Both the position numbers and the translations under genes were made by a program. 64,000 nt of DNA from an uncultured Pseudomonadota bacterium (lineage in GTDB: Bacteria > Pseudomonadota > Gammaproteobacteria > Burkholderiales > JALYOK01): NCBI GenBank assembly GCA_902826775.1, contig CADEHE010000015.1, positions 41,679 through 105,678 on the forward strand, given 5' to 3'. The notes beneath the pieces are model-generated. The model ran no database searches and was not told the origin of the DNA. It saw only the letters and a program-made list of their open reading frames with translations. This document shows, one piece after another, positions 8,516-17,161 of this stretch; position 1 is the first letter of the stretch, and each line of letters opens with the position of its first letter.

Positions 8516-9913
8516 ATGAGAACCAGCAAGACGTTGTTGGCCCTGTTAGTGGCGAGCCTTTTGTCCACGACCGCGGCGTTAGCCCGCAAAGTACCGACTA
8601 GCGATGAAGAAGTCGGTAGCCCAGGTGGCACTATTCCCGGTAATCCCAAGGTGAAGCTCGTAAAAGTGGCCGACGGCTTCAACGATCCCATCAACGCCAC
8701 CAATGCAGGCGACGGCTCCGGGCGGATTTTCGTGATTGAGCGCGTTGGCCGAGTCAAGATTGTGAAGGACGGCAAGGTACTGCCCGAGCCGTTCATGGAT
8801 CTGACCAAGCAGAATCCGATCGGCGGTGACGTTCAACATCAGTTCATCGAGCAAGGTTTGTACTCAATTGCGTTCCATCCCAAGTACAAGGAGAACGGCT
8901 ACGTCTTCGCGCACTATGCCTCGTTGCCTTTTAACGGGGATGGTTTCGTCGTACGATTCTCTGTCGCCAAAGACAATGCCAACAAGGTCGATCCGAAAAG
9001 CGCGCGGGTCATCATGCGGCTGCAACGGCCTTACTACAATCACAACGGTGGTCAGATTGCCTTTGGGCCCGACGGCTATCTCTATATTTCCAGCGGTGAC
9101 GGCGGCTGGGAAGGCGATGTGCTAAACGCCGGGCAAAGTCTCGATACCGATCTGGCCAAGATCTTGCGCATTGACGTCAATGTGGAGGATCGCGCCTATG
9201 CCGTGCCACCCAGCAATCCCATGGCGAGCAAACCGAATCTGATGGAGCTATTCGGCATCACCGAACCGCAATTCGACGCGATTCGCTTAAACGCAAAACC
9301 GGAGATTTGGGCTTACGGCGTACGCAACACCTGGACCTTCCACTTCGACCGCAAAACCGGTGATCTGTTCATGGCGGAGGTCGGGCAAAATCACTGGGAG
9401 GAAATCAACTTTCAGCCGGCTGCAAGCAAAGGCGGCGAGAACTACGGTTGGGCACGCAATATGGGCACCTACTGCCATCCGCTGGGGGAAGACAACAAGA
9501 CTGTCAAATCCGGCAAAGGTTGCAACCGCGTGGGGGTACTGCCGATCGCGGAGTATCCGCACGATCAAGGGTGCTCAGTGATTGGCTTCGGTGTGGACTA
9601 CAACGCCGGCACGAACGGCGCGTACGTCACTGGCGACTGGTGCACCGGCCGCGTTTGGGGCACTGCTTGGGACGGGAAGAAATGGCAGATGCAGGAGTTG
9701 ATGCGCACAAAACTGCAGTTTACCGGCGGCGGTTACGCCGAGGACGGCAGTGTGCTTGCGACGCACTGCAACTGCTTTTACACGACGGACAAAGGTGCGC
9801 TCGGCAATCCGCCTGGCGCGCTGTGGATGCTCGTACCTGCGGACAAGGCCAGCTCCAAAGATGAGGTCGCACCGCTGCTTGTTGAGCAAACCGCTGCTAG
9901 CAAACGACCGTAG
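8516..9913 (+). CDS. PQQ-dependent soluble aldose-sugar dehydrogenase family (GSDH), copy 1
   Basis: 465 aa six-bladed propeller of the glucose/sorbosone dehydrogenase family. The start at 8516 follows AGAGAGGAG with six bases of spacing and yields a signal peptide ending AALA. The catalytic base is expected at H176 in NHNGGQ, followed by the family signature FGPDGYLYISSGDGG. EIWAYGVRNTW supplies the conserved Arg-Asn that contacts PQQ, and EVGQNHWEEIN is the usual downstream motif. Substrates in the family are aldoses or related aldehydes, with PQQ as hydride acceptor; the actual substrate is unknown. It is divergent from DH2 and shares the tandem palindromes. A GC-rich hairpin follows the stop. 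Confidence 0.9.
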   Translation: MRTSKTLLALLVASLLSTTAALARKVPTSDEEVGSPGGTIPGNPKVKLVKVADGFNDPINATNAGDGSGRIFVIERVGRVKIVKDGKVLPEPFMDLTKQNPIGGDVQHQFIEQGLYSIAFHPKYKENGYVFAHYASLPFNGDGFVVRFSVAKDNANKVDPKSARVIMRLQRPYYNHNGGQIAFGPDGYLYISSGDGGWEGDVLNAGQSLDTDLAKILRIDVNVEDRAYAVPPSNPMASKPNLMELFGITEPQFDAIRLNAKPEIWAYGVRNTWTFHFDRKTGDLFMAEVGQNHWEEINFQPAASKGGENYGWARNMGTYCHPLGEDNKTVKSGKGCNRVGVLPIAEYPHDQGCSVIGFGVDYNAGTNGAYVTGDWCTGRVWGTAWDGKKWQMQELMRTKLQFTGGGYAEDGSVLATHCNCFYTTDKGALGNPPGALWMLVPADKASSKDEVAPLLVEQTAASKRP

Positions 9914-9928
9914 CACGGCGTGATAGGA

Positions 9929-9959
9929 GGGCCGCACGCGCCCGTGTGCGGCCCGTTTC
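9929..9959 (+). terminator. Hairpin after the GSDH gene
   Basis: Nine-base-pair stem GGGCCGCAC / GTGCGGCCC with an 8-base loop, followed by GTTTCT. The T-run is short, so it is a moderately good intrinsic terminator. Confidence 0.5.
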
Positions 9960-10019
9960 TCCCCCTGCGTCTGTGCGCGCCAGCATCCTTAACGCAGACG
10001 CTAATTTCACTAAGAGCGC

Positions 10020-10775
10020 GTGCGATCATCGCTTGACCCTTCCGATTTTTCGCCGCAAGGCAGCTCCCTACTGCGATGGGGGTTGTTCGCGCTGCTGCTA
10101 TTTGGGTTTATTCTGATCCCGTTCGCCTTGTTTGAGGGCAAGATGAACGCCGTTGTGCAACAGAGCCTTCAGACTGGGTCATCGGTCAGCTTTGTCTCGT
10201 TGGCCGTTATTGCTTTCTTGACCGCCGACATCGCGCTGCCCATCCCATCGAGCTTTGTGTTGAGCACAACCGGCTACTTGCTGGGCACGGCCGCTGGCAC
10301 AGGCGTGTGCTTTATCGGCATGAGCGTTGCGTCACTCGCCGGCTATTGGCTGGGTCGACACGCCGGCGCGTCGTTAGCCCAACGCCTAGTTGGACAACGC
10401 GGCCTACAGCAATTTCGCCTTTTTGCCCAGCGCTACGGCGACGCGGTGCTGGTTGCGTTTCGAGCTGTGCCAGTGCTTGCAGAAGCTACGCTGCTAATGG
10501 CGGGGCTTTCCGGTATGCGATTGCGGCGCTTTCTCACATTGGTTTCACTGGGCAATATCGTGGTCTCCGCACTGTACGCGTGGATTGGTGCGGTATCCGC
10601 AAGTCGATCCTCCTTTCTCGTCGCCACAGCTGCCTCCATCCTGCTACCGACTTTGATCGTGCTTGCGACACAACTCGCGGCGCGTACCGAATGCCTCCCG
10701 CAGGAAGAATCCCCATCGAATACCGAGGAGTCCAACAGCCATGCCGAAACCCCACCCACAACCGATCTCTCCTGA
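10020..10775 (+). CDS. DedA/VTT-domain integral membrane protein
   Basis: 251 aa membrane protein of the DedA/SNARE-associated (VTT) superfamily, known for lipid scramblase or transporter-like roles in membrane homeostasis. Hydrophobic segments occur near residues 19-38, 55-75, 84-105, 150-170 and 195-216. The DedA-like core is seen in LPIPSSFVLSTTGYLLG and in the re-entrant part with R-x-x-P (FRAVPVLAEATLL). The start is GTG at 10020. The C-terminus is hydrophilic. Its last 35 bases overlap the next gene, so the two are co-translated. No direct link to the quinoproteins can be seen. Confidence 0.85.
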   Translation: MRSSLDPSDFSPQGSSLLRWGLFALLLFGFILIPFALFEGKMNAVVQQSLQTGSSVSFVSLAVIAFLTADIALPIPSSFVLSTTGYLLGTAAGTGVCFIGMSVASLAGYWLGRHAGASLAQRLVGQRGLQQFRLFAQRYGDAVLVAFRAVPVLAEATLLMAGLSGMRLRRFLTLVSLGNIVVSALYAWIGAVSASRSSFLVATAASILLPTLIVLATQLAARTECLPQEESPSNTEESNSHAETPPTTDLS

Positions 10776-11187
10776 TCAACTACCCACGGCGGCTCTGGCC
10801 GTACTCGATCGGCACCGCTTCCCAATGCTGGCAACGACGGATGGCACTCAACCATGCGTACGGCCGATAACCGCGACATGGCATGATGGCTTTACCGTGT
10901 ACTTTGCCAATTTGAAGCGATTTCACAAGACCATTGAGATGTCCGTCAATCCGAAAGTGGAGTTGTGCTATCTGGACGAAAACGATGATCAAGTGCGCAT
11001 CACTGGCATTGCCGAATTGGTGACGGATCGTGCCACGCAAGAGGAAGCGTTTCGGCGCGACGCATTGCTGCGGCAATACCTCAGCAATCCTGACAATCCA
11101 GAGTTCACCTTGTGGCGAGTTAAGCCGATTCGCGTTCGCTTTATGCGCGAGTGGGCGTTGGAATACCATGAAGTCCCATTGCGCTAA
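10741..11187 (+). CDS. Pyridoxamine 5'-phosphate oxidase-like flavin protein
   Basis: 148 aa split-barrel protein of the PNPOx-like FMN-binding family. Seen in order: RFPMLATTDGTQPCVRPI, a strand-turn-strand typical of the FMN site; TVYFANLKRFHKTIEMS, where the family has its phosphate-binding Lys/Arg; and VELCYLDENDDQVRITGIAEL. The start at 10741 is inside the end of the DedA gene; longer in-frame starts give an Arg-rich leader unlike the family. Such proteins bind FMN, F420 or haem and reduce small molecules; the substrate is unknown. Nothing ties it to PLP synthesis. Confidence 0.8.
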   Translation: MPKPHPQPISPDQLPTAALAVLDRHRFPMLATTDGTQPCVRPITATWHDGFTVYFANLKRFHKTIEMSVNPKVELCYLDENDDQVRITGIAELVTDRATQEEAFRRDALLRQYLSNPDNPEFTLWRVKPIRVRFMREWALEYHEVPLR

Positions 11188-11532
11188 GCGCGTGATACTT
11201 CGATTGACGAACACGCAATTCCTGGAGAGGCTTCAGCCCGCAGATCTTCGCAACGCAGGGCGCGCAGCGCCCTGGAGCTAAACCGTCCGCTGCGCCGCGT
11301 AAACGGCGCACCCGCATCGGCTAAGCCTCGCTCCCGGGCCTCAATCCCGAGTTTGTGAGGATTCTTTCCTGGGATTGATTGCGCCAATCTCCCTTTGCGA
11401 ATTGTTCCGTAGCTGCAATCATCGTTAGCGCAGTTGGCCATCCCGCGAGTGGCCACTAAAACCATTTGGAAAGACCGCAACGGCGAAAGATGTCAGTTGG
11501 CGGCGCCAGCTGAATCAACCCACACGGCAACT
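11188..11532. other. Intergenic region before the Rieske gene
   Basis: 345 bases with no gene. It holds a GC-rich hairpin (CAGGGCGC/GCGCCCTG, 11256-11274) that could end the DedA-PNPOx transcript, and the palindrome at 11358. The promoter of the Rieske-DH3 operon must be here. Confidence 0.6.
11358..11370. promoter_or_regulatory. 13-bp palindrome, copy 5 (AGGATTCTTTCCT)
   Basis: RGGA-N5-TCCY copy, 163 bp upstream of the Rieske ATG at 11533. Its central bases deviate most, but the outer arms AGGA/TCCT are perfect. Confidence 0.45.
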
Positions 11533-12117
11533 ATGTCATCCAAGAAAAACGAAACATTCAGCGCGAATTCATTCTGTGCGACTCGTCGCAAACTGATCGC
11601 TGGCGCGATCGCGGCAAGCGCTAGGACGTTCGCTTATGCCGCCGAACCCAATACGGCACGCCCCCAGCCAGGCGACATACTGGTCTTTGCTGATGGTGAG
11701 CAACGGGGCGCGACCGTCGCGCCCGGCAGTATTGGTCTCACCGATAGTCCTAAGTTCGCCTATCCCAAAGACCCGGCAACAGGCATTGTCCGCGACGGAT
11801 CCCGCCTAAACCTGCTGCTATTGGTGCGCGTCCCTCCGGAGCAGATCGAAGCCGAAACACAAACTTTCGCCGCAGACGGCATCCTCGCATACTCGGCGAT
11901 CTGCACTCACTACGGATGCCAGATCACTTTGCGCGAAGCCAACAGCAAAGGTGTGGTGTGCAATTGCCACGGCTCGACCTTTGACGTAACCAACAAAGGC
12001 GCCATTGTTGTCGGCCCGGCCACACGGCGACTGGCGGCGCTGCCGCTGAAGTTAGTTGAGGAAACACTCGTAGTCGCTGCCGGCTTTTCGGGCCGGCTCG
12101 GCCCGCCGACCGAGTGA
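11533..12117 (+). CDS. Tat-exported Rieske [2Fe-2S] protein
   Basis: 194 aa. The N-terminus has a twin-arginine signal (ATRRKLIAGAIAAS, ending YAAEP), as expected for a cofactor loaded before export. The Rieske boxes are CTHYGC and CNCHGS, giving the full two-Cys two-His ligand set plus the bridging cysteines. The second box continues FDVTNKGAIVVGPATRRLAALPL, as in arsenite oxidase small subunits and related high-potential Rieske proteins. It lies 70 bases upstream of DH3 on the same strand and probably carries electrons from that quinoprotein towards cytochromes or the quinone pool. No cytochrome b or arsenite oxidase large subunit is nearby, so it is not part of a bc1 complex here. Start chosen for the Tat motif. 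Confidence 0.88.
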   Translation: MSSKKNETFSANSFCATRRKLIAGAIAASARTFAYAAEPNTARPQPGDILVFADGEQRGATVAPGSIGLTDSPKFAYPKDPATGIVRDGSRLNLLLLVRVPPEQIEAETQTFAADGILAYSAICTHYGCQITLREANSKGVVCNCHGSTFDVTNKGAIVVGPATRRLAALPLKLVEETLVVAAGFSGRLGPPTE

Positions 12118-12187
12118 GTGCGCTGAGCGCCAACACTCGTCCGCTTGCTTTCATCACGCGGTACCCACTCAACCAAGGAGGAAAATC

Positions 12188-13915
12188 ATGAAAATCTCAA
12201 GGCTCGCCGCCGCTTTCAGCGTGGCGATCATTCCTACCATTACTTCGGCGCTGGACTACAAGCCGGTTACCCACGAGCGCCTAGTCAATCCGGAGCCAGA
12301 GAACTGGCTAATGCACAAAGGCAACTATCAAGGCTGGAGCTACAGCTCCCTTGAGCAGATCAATACTGGCAACGTCAAGAAGCTCGGCCCACTCTGGAGC
12401 TACGCGACCGGGGTCGGCTCGGGCCATGAAGCATCCTTGCTCGTCAACAACGGCTATATGTTCGCGATCACGCCGTATAACCAAGTGCTGGCACTCAATG
12501 CAAAGACGGGCGAGTTGTTGTGGCGCTACAAGCGCGAATTCCCGGAGGGATTCAGCGCACTGCACGTCACCAATCGAGGCGTAGCGCTGTGGAAAGACAT
12601 GGTCTTCGTCGCCAATCTCGATTGTCTGCTGACTGCGTTGGACGCCAAAACAGGCAAGATCATTTGGGAGTCCAAAGTCTGCGATTGGCGCGAAGGTGCG
12701 TATATCACTTCTGCTCCTGTTGTAGTCAACGGCAAAGTCTTTGTCGGCCCATCGGGTGGCGAGTTCGGCGTGCGCGGTTACCTCAAAGCCTTTAACAGCG
12801 AGGATGGCAAAGAAGAGTGGCACACGTGGAGCGTGCCTGGCCCAGGCGAGAAAGGCCACGAGACGTGGCCACAAGAAGGTCGCTGGAAAGATGCGTACAA
12901 AATCGGCGGTGGCACGATGTGGATGCCCGGCAACTATGATGCAAAGAATAACTTGCTCTACTGGGGCGTCGGCAACGGCTCACCCTGGTTCGGCGATCAA
13001 CGCCCCGGGGATAATCTGTACGTAGCATCCGTGCTTGCGATGAATGCTGATACGGGTGCTATCCAGAGCCATTTTCAGTATCACTGGAATGATTCGTGGG
13101 ATTGGGCCGGTATGAACGCACCCACCTTGATCGATCTAAACCGCGATGGCAAGCAGTCGCCTGCTTTGATCAGCGCTCAACGCAACGGTTATCTGTATTG
13201 GCTCGATCGCGACGACAAGGGCAATATTTCTTACCAGAACGCTGTGCCCTATGTACACAACAACGTGTTCAAGAGTCTTGACCCAAAGACCGGCCGGCCG
13301 ACTTACGACGAGAATCACAAACCGGTGACAGGCAAAGACGTCACTTACTGCCCCAGTCTGTGGGGCGGGAAGGATTGGCCCTACGAAGCTTACAGTCCGA
13401 AAACCGGAATGCTCTACATTCCGTTCAATGACAACCATTGCATGAGCCTAAAAGGCAAAGTGCAGGAGCGCGTGCCGGGACAATGGTCTGCCGGTATCGA
13501 TATCCCTGATATCAAACTACTCGTCGATAAGAATCCCAAGTACATCGGCGGCATTCAAGCTTGGGATGTCAACTCGGGCAAGCAAAACTGGCGTGTTGAG
13601 TATCCGAAGTCGTGGAACTGGGGCTCTCCTTTGACGACAGCGGGTGGATTGCTCTTCGCTGGGGGCACGAGCGACCGTTTCTTCCGCGCCTATGACGCAG
13701 GCAACGGCAAAGAGCTTTGGCGCTTCAAGGCAAGTTCCGGGATCATCGCTCCACCGGTCTCCTATTCGATTGACGGCAAACAGTACATTGCCGTGATGTC
13801 CGGATGGGGCGTGGATGCGGCTTTCGTTCAAGGCCTTATGCACCAACTCTCTGGCTGGGAGCCCAAAGAAGTTGCCCCTGGCGGAACGATCTGGGTGTTT
13901 ACGCTCGCTGACTGA
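12188..13915 (+). CDS. PQQ-dependent alcohol dehydrogenase, DH3
   Basis: 575 aa quinoprotein without haem. A strong AAGGAGG site precedes the ATG. The signal peptide ends near TSALD. E192 (SGGEFGVRG), N263 (VGNGSPW) and D305 (DSWDWAG) are the metal ligands and catalytic Asp. A307 at the diagnostic position indicates the calcium type, as in MxaF. The vicinal disulfide is absent: the segment reads FSALHVTNRG. The conserved W-x-x-G blade repeats are present throughout (for example ALNAKTGELLW, ALDAKTGKIIW). It follows the Rieske gene and is closed by a strong terminator at 13993, so Rieske and DH3 form a two-gene unit. Substrate unknown. Confidence 0.92.
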   Translation: MKISRLAAAFSVAIIPTITSALDYKPVTHERLVNPEPENWLMHKGNYQGWSYSSLEQINTGNVKKLGPLWSYATGVGSGHEASLLVNNGYMFAITPYNQVLALNAKTGELLWRYKREFPEGFSALHVTNRGVALWKDMVFVANLDCLLTALDAKTGKIIWESKVCDWREGAYITSAPVVVNGKVFVGPSGGEFGVRGYLKAFNSEDGKEEWHTWSVPGPGEKGHETWPQEGRWKDAYKIGGGTMWMPGNYDAKNNLLYWGVGNGSPWFGDQRPGDNLYVASVLAMNADTGAIQSHFQYHWNDSWDWAGMNAPTLIDLNRDGKQSPALISAQRNGYLYWLDRDDKGNISYQNAVPYVHNNVFKSLDPKTGRPTYDENHKPVTGKDVTYCPSLWGGKDWPYEAYSPKTGMLYIPFNDNHCMSLKGKVQERVPGQWSAGIDIPDIKLLVDKNPKYIGGIQAWDVNSGKQNWRVEYPKSWNWGSPLTTAGGLLFAGGTSDRFFRAYDAGNGKELWRFKASSGIIAPPVSYSIDGKQYIAVMSGWGVDAAFVQGLMHQLSGWEPKEVAPGGTIWVFTLAD

Positions 13916-13992
13916 TATTCTGGATGTAAGTTGTACGAGAGGTAGCCAGAATACCGGCTACCCCCGAGCTAGCGGCGGTAGCCGCACCTCAC

Positions 13993-14024
13993 ACGGCGTC
14001 TTAGAGAGAGACGCCGTTTTTTTT
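13993..14024 (+). terminator. Strong intrinsic terminator after DH3
   Basis: Perfect nine-base-pair stem ACGGCGTCT / AGACGCCGT with a 7-base loop, followed by eight T. A second hairpin (GGTAGCC/GGCTACC) lies just upstream at 13942-13963. Confidence 0.9.
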
Positions 14025-14072
14025 GAGCCTTCCGAGCCGCTGGCATTCGCAGCAAGAGAGTTTGTCGGTCAC

Positions 14073-14085
14073 GGGAAAAACTCCC
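14073..14085. promoter_or_regulatory. 13-bp palindrome, copy 6 (GGGAAAAACTCCC)
   Basis: RGGA-N5-TCCY copy, extended by one pair to CGGGA...TCCCG. It is 119 bp upstream of DH4 and lies between the DH3 terminator and DH4, so it can only serve DH4. Confidence 0.55.
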
Positions 14086-14204
14086 GTTCTCGCGAGTGTG
14101 ATTCTCCCTGGCTATCCAAACCCCGTGTGAGCATCATGCTTTGCCGAGCAGGATGAGCAAGTTCGGCTGTCTCAATCAAGCAATAACATTGGAGGAGAAC
14201 AGGC

Positions 14205-16166
14205 ATGCAACTTCGTAAGATTGTATCGGCCGTCTCACTGGCAGCGAGTGGTTCGGTCAGCATTGCATTACACGCCGCAGATGGGGATTGGTCGGAGTAC
14301 ACGGCGGACAAGATGGGTTCGCGCTATCTGCCCGGCGGCAAGGTCAGCGCCGAAACGGTCAAGTCGATGAAAGTCGCTTGGCGTTGGGCGATGCCCGATA
14401 ACAAGGTATGGCAAGATAACGCGGATCTGCGCACTCATGTAAACGAAACTACGCCAATTGCGGTTAACGGTGTGCTCTACACCAGCTCACCGATGAGTTT
14501 TGCTTCGGCCATCGACGGCACGACCGGCAAGACACTCTGGACTTTCGACCCTGTCGCGTACCGTGACGGCACGCCGCCTAATTTGGGCTTTCTAAACAGA
14601 GGGCTTTCGTATTGGGAAAGTGGCGAGGACAAGCGCATTATTCTCGGTACCGGCGATGCCTATATCATTGCCTTGGATGCCAAGACCGGTAAGCCTATCG
14701 AATCGTTTGGCAACAAGGGACGCATCGACATGACGCAGGGTTTGCGCCGATCGGTCGAGCGTGCGCAAATGAAGGTCCAGTCGCCGCCTATAATCTGCAA
14801 CGGAATGATCATTCCGAGCTTCAACGTACTCGACTACTTCGCCGTCGGGCGGCCGCCGGGCAAAGAACCCCCACCTGGTGATTTGCGCGCTTTTGACATC
14901 AAGACGGGCAAAGAGATGTGGAACTTCCATCAACCGCCGCAGATTGGGGAGCCCGGTAACGAGACCTGGGGAGAGAACTCTTGGAAGACCGCTGGCGCCG
15001 CCAACATGTGGGCGCGGGCAAGTTGCGACGAAAATTTGGGGCTGGTTTACGCACCGTTTTCAACGCCGGCAAACGATTTCTACGGCGGCGAGCGCCCCGG
15101 CGATGGACTGTTCGGTGAATCCTTGGTGGCCCTCGATGCCAAGACCGGAAAAATCAAATGGTACTACCAAATCGTTCACCATGGCCTTTGGGACTACGAT
15201 CTACCCACCTCACCAAACTTGATGGACATCACCGTCGACGGTCGTCAGATCAAAGCCGCCGCGCAAGTAACCAAGCAGGGTTGGGTGTTTACATTTGATC
15301 GCGTCACCGGCAAACCGGTTTGGCCGATTGAAGAGAAAGCAGTACCCAAGTCGACTGTTCCCGGCGAGATCTCTTCACCCACGCAGCCGCATCCCACTTG
15401 GCCATTGCCCTTCACCCCGCAGGGCCTCACAGAGGACATGTTGATCGACTTGACGCCAGAGTTGAAGGAAGGCGCAAAGGCGATCGTTGCCCGCTACAAC
15501 TATGGCCCGATCTATACGCCGCCCACCACCGACAAAGGCGGGACAATCTTGTCTCCCGGTTTGCTCGGCGGCGCAAGTTGGGCAGGGGCTGCTCACCATC
15601 CCAAGAACAACGTCCTATACGTCAATTCGTTCAACATTCCTTTCGCGACAAAAATCAAAAAGGAGACTACCGGTTCGTATGCATACACAGGCACCTGGGC
15701 TGCGGTCGGTGGTCCTGACGGCTTACCTTTGCTCAAGCCGCCGTTTTCAACGATTACCGCGATTGACATGAACACCGGCAAACACTTGTGGCAAGTACCC
15801 GCAGGCAAAGGTCCGATAGATCATCCAGCCATTAAGAACTCGGGCCTCAAACGAGTAGGGCATATCCGTCAAAGCTACGTGGCCCTTACCGACAACGTGT
15901 TGTTCGTAGCATTAGACGGCACGTACAGCGTAATCGGCCTCTCGCCGCGCGGGAACTCGTTGCAGGTACAAGCGACCAAGGAAGAAAAGGAGCCTTACCT
16001 ATATGCGCACGATCCGAAAACGGGTGAGGTGCTAGGCGAAATCAAGCTGCCCGGGGCTGCGTTCGGGGCCATCATGACATACCGCGCTGGCGGTAAGCAG
16101 TACGTCGTCGCACCAATCGGCGGTGGTGGCATACCAGCGGAGTTGGTCGCCGTTCAAGTCGATTGA
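14205..16166 (+). CDS. PQQ-dependent dehydrogenase of the glucose/quinate type, DH4
   Basis: 653 aa. GGAGGAGA precedes the ATG and a signal peptide ends LHAAD, so unlike membrane glucose dehydrogenases it has no multi-span N-terminal anchor and should be soluble in the periplasm. The propeller follows the glucose/quinate/shikimate subfamily: NRGLSYW where alcohol dehydrogenases have the Cys pair, ANMWARAS, GERPGDGLFGESLVALD, and the catalytic Asp D330 in HHGLWDYDLP. D332 is normal for this subfamily and is not a lanthanide sign. The end is GGKQYVVAPIGGGG. It is followed by a terminator and then the CXXXCH cytochrome gene. Substrate may be a sugar or a cyclic alcohol; not determinable here. 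Confidence 0.9.
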   Translation: MQLRKIVSAVSLAASGSVSIALHAADGDWSEYTADKMGSRYLPGGKVSAETVKSMKVAWRWAMPDNKVWQDNADLRTHVNETTPIAVNGVLYTSSPMSFASAIDGTTGKTLWTFDPVAYRDGTPPNLGFLNRGLSYWESGEDKRIILGTGDAYIIALDAKTGKPIESFGNKGRIDMTQGLRRSVERAQMKVQSPPIICNGMIIPSFNVLDYFAVGRPPGKEPPPGDLRAFDIKTGKEMWNFHQPPQIGEPGNETWGENSWKTAGAANMWARASCDENLGLVYAPFSTPANDFYGGERPGDGLFGESLVALDAKTGKIKWYYQIVHHGLWDYDLPTSPNLMDITVDGRQIKAAAQVTKQGWVFTFDRVTGKPVWPIEEKAVPKSTVPGEISSPTQPHPTWPLPFTPQGLTEDMLIDLTPELKEGAKAIVARYNYGPIYTPPTTDKGGTILSPGLLGGASWAGAAHHPKNNVLYVNSFNIPFATKIKKETTGSYAYTGTWAAVGGPDGLPLLKPPFSTITAIDMNTGKHLWQVPAGKGPIDHPAIKNSGLKRVGHIRQSYVALTDNVLFVALDGTYSVIGLSPRGNSLQVQATKEEKEPYLYAHDPKTGEVLGEIKLPGAAFGAIMTYRAGGKQYVVAPIGGGGIPAELVAVQVD

Positions 16167-16185
16167 TCGAACGACTCGCGCAAAC

Positions 16186-16223
16186 ACGGGGGTGAAGCGA
16201 GACTGCCTCACCTCCGTTTTTTT
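16186..16223 (+). terminator. Terminator between DH4 and its cytochrome
   Basis: Ten-base stem ACGGGGGTGA / TCACCTCCGT (one mismatch) followed by seven T. It would reduce expression of the downstream cytochrome relative to DH4 unless that gene has its own promoter. Confidence 0.75.
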
Positions 16224-16261
16224 ACGCACTTCTTCTAAAATTCAAGAATCGGCCAACACGT

Positions 16262-16615
16262 ATGCAGCACTTCCTGCTTTTAGCAATACTCGCCTTCTCC
16301 TTGCCGGTAGCACACGCAGGCGGTGGACCAATCGACTCAGGACAAGCCAAGCCGGACGCGGCACCGTCCGACCTCGCTGACCCAGAACGAATCAAAAAGG
16401 GCAAGTTCTTGTTTCACTCGACGTGCGCCGATCACTGCCACGGTCATGTTCCAGCTCTGTTCGTCGGCCGCAAGGACCTTGATCCCGAGCACGCCTTTAA
16501 TACCATCAGCAAAGGCGGACAAGGCGCGACACCAATGCCGCCCTGGGGCGACATATTCAGTGTCGATGAGATCTGGAGCCTTGTTGCATACTTGAAGTCT
16601 CTAGGACAACCATAG
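16262..16615 (+). CDS. Small cytochrome c with CXXXCH haem motif
   Basis: 117 aa. Signal peptide ending AHAGG. The single haem site is STCADHCHGH, again C-x3-C-H, read from tgc gcc gat cac tgc cac. ATPMPPWGD carries the likely axial Met and EIWSLVAYLKSLGQP is the C-terminal helix. It resembles 5980-6420 in the helix, the MP-x-W motif and the unusual spacing, and both sit next to a quinoprotein dehydrogenase, so these two look like a dedicated cytochrome subfamily. It lies 95 bases after DH4, beyond a terminator. Confidence 0.87.
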   Translation: MQHFLLLAILAFSLPVAHAGGGPIDSGQAKPDAAPSDLADPERIKKGKFLFHSTCADHCHGHVPALFVGRKDLDPEHAFNTISKGGQGATPMPPWGDIFSVDEIWSLVAYLKSLGQP

Positions 16616-16768
16616 GCATACGCGAGCAAACGCACTGCGAGCGCGTTGCCATGGCGCGCCGCAGCCTCGCTTCAGCCGCGCCCCCTCGATCCTCTCGTGT
16701 GGATCGCTGGTTGACCGAAGCTCATAGCATTGGCGATACTTCGAAATCGCCGTTTTGGAACCGCCGCC

Positions 16769-17059
16769 ATGAAACAGATCTACGTGTTCACGTCGCTATG
16801 CCTAGTCGCGCTTTATGCACAAGCGCAAACGCCCGAATGCATGGAACGGGAAGCGAAACTCAAGGCGAACTTCCGCGTCACGAATGCGTGTGAGTCTAGG
16901 CATCAGACGTGCATTGCGATGGGGCCCACTAATCCCATGCGAGAACTAAACTATTGCCAGAACCTGCTCCGAAGATGCGAATCCTTGGATGAGCCTATCG
17001 AGGATGAAAAACTTAGGTCGCAAGTAGAGCAATTCAAGAAAGAATGCTCGCCTGGCTAA
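16769..17059 (+). CDS. Small secreted cysteine-rich protein, unknown
   Basis: 96 aa. Signal peptide MKQIYVFTSLCLVALYAQA, then a mature part of about 76 residues with six cysteines (PECME, NACES, QTCIA, NYCQN, RRCES, KECSP) and high charge. The spacing suggests disulfides. I do not recognise the family. The start at 16769 was chosen because it begins the signal peptide; a longer in-frame start at 16730 adds basic residues. It follows the DH4 cytochrome by 153 bases on the same strand and converges with the response regulator gene. Confidence 0.6.
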   Translation: MKQIYVFTSLCLVALYAQAQTPECMEREAKLKANFRVTNACESRHQTCIAMGPTNPMRELNYCQNLLRRCESLDEPIEDEKLRSQVEQFKKECSPG

Positions 17060-17161
17060 TTGACAGGTCTTTGGCAACCTATTGACTCAAGACCTTCACA
17101 TCAGGTCGGCGGTACGCCCCGACTTCGGTTAGGGTTCCAGATGCGCTTGTGCAACCGGTGA

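Noticed and set aside
14205..16166. WDYD in DH4 as a lanthanide signature
   Set aside because: The extra Asp is normal in the glucose/quinate dehydrogenase subfamily (for example WDMD in E. coli glucose dehydrogenase), so it says nothing about lanthanides here.
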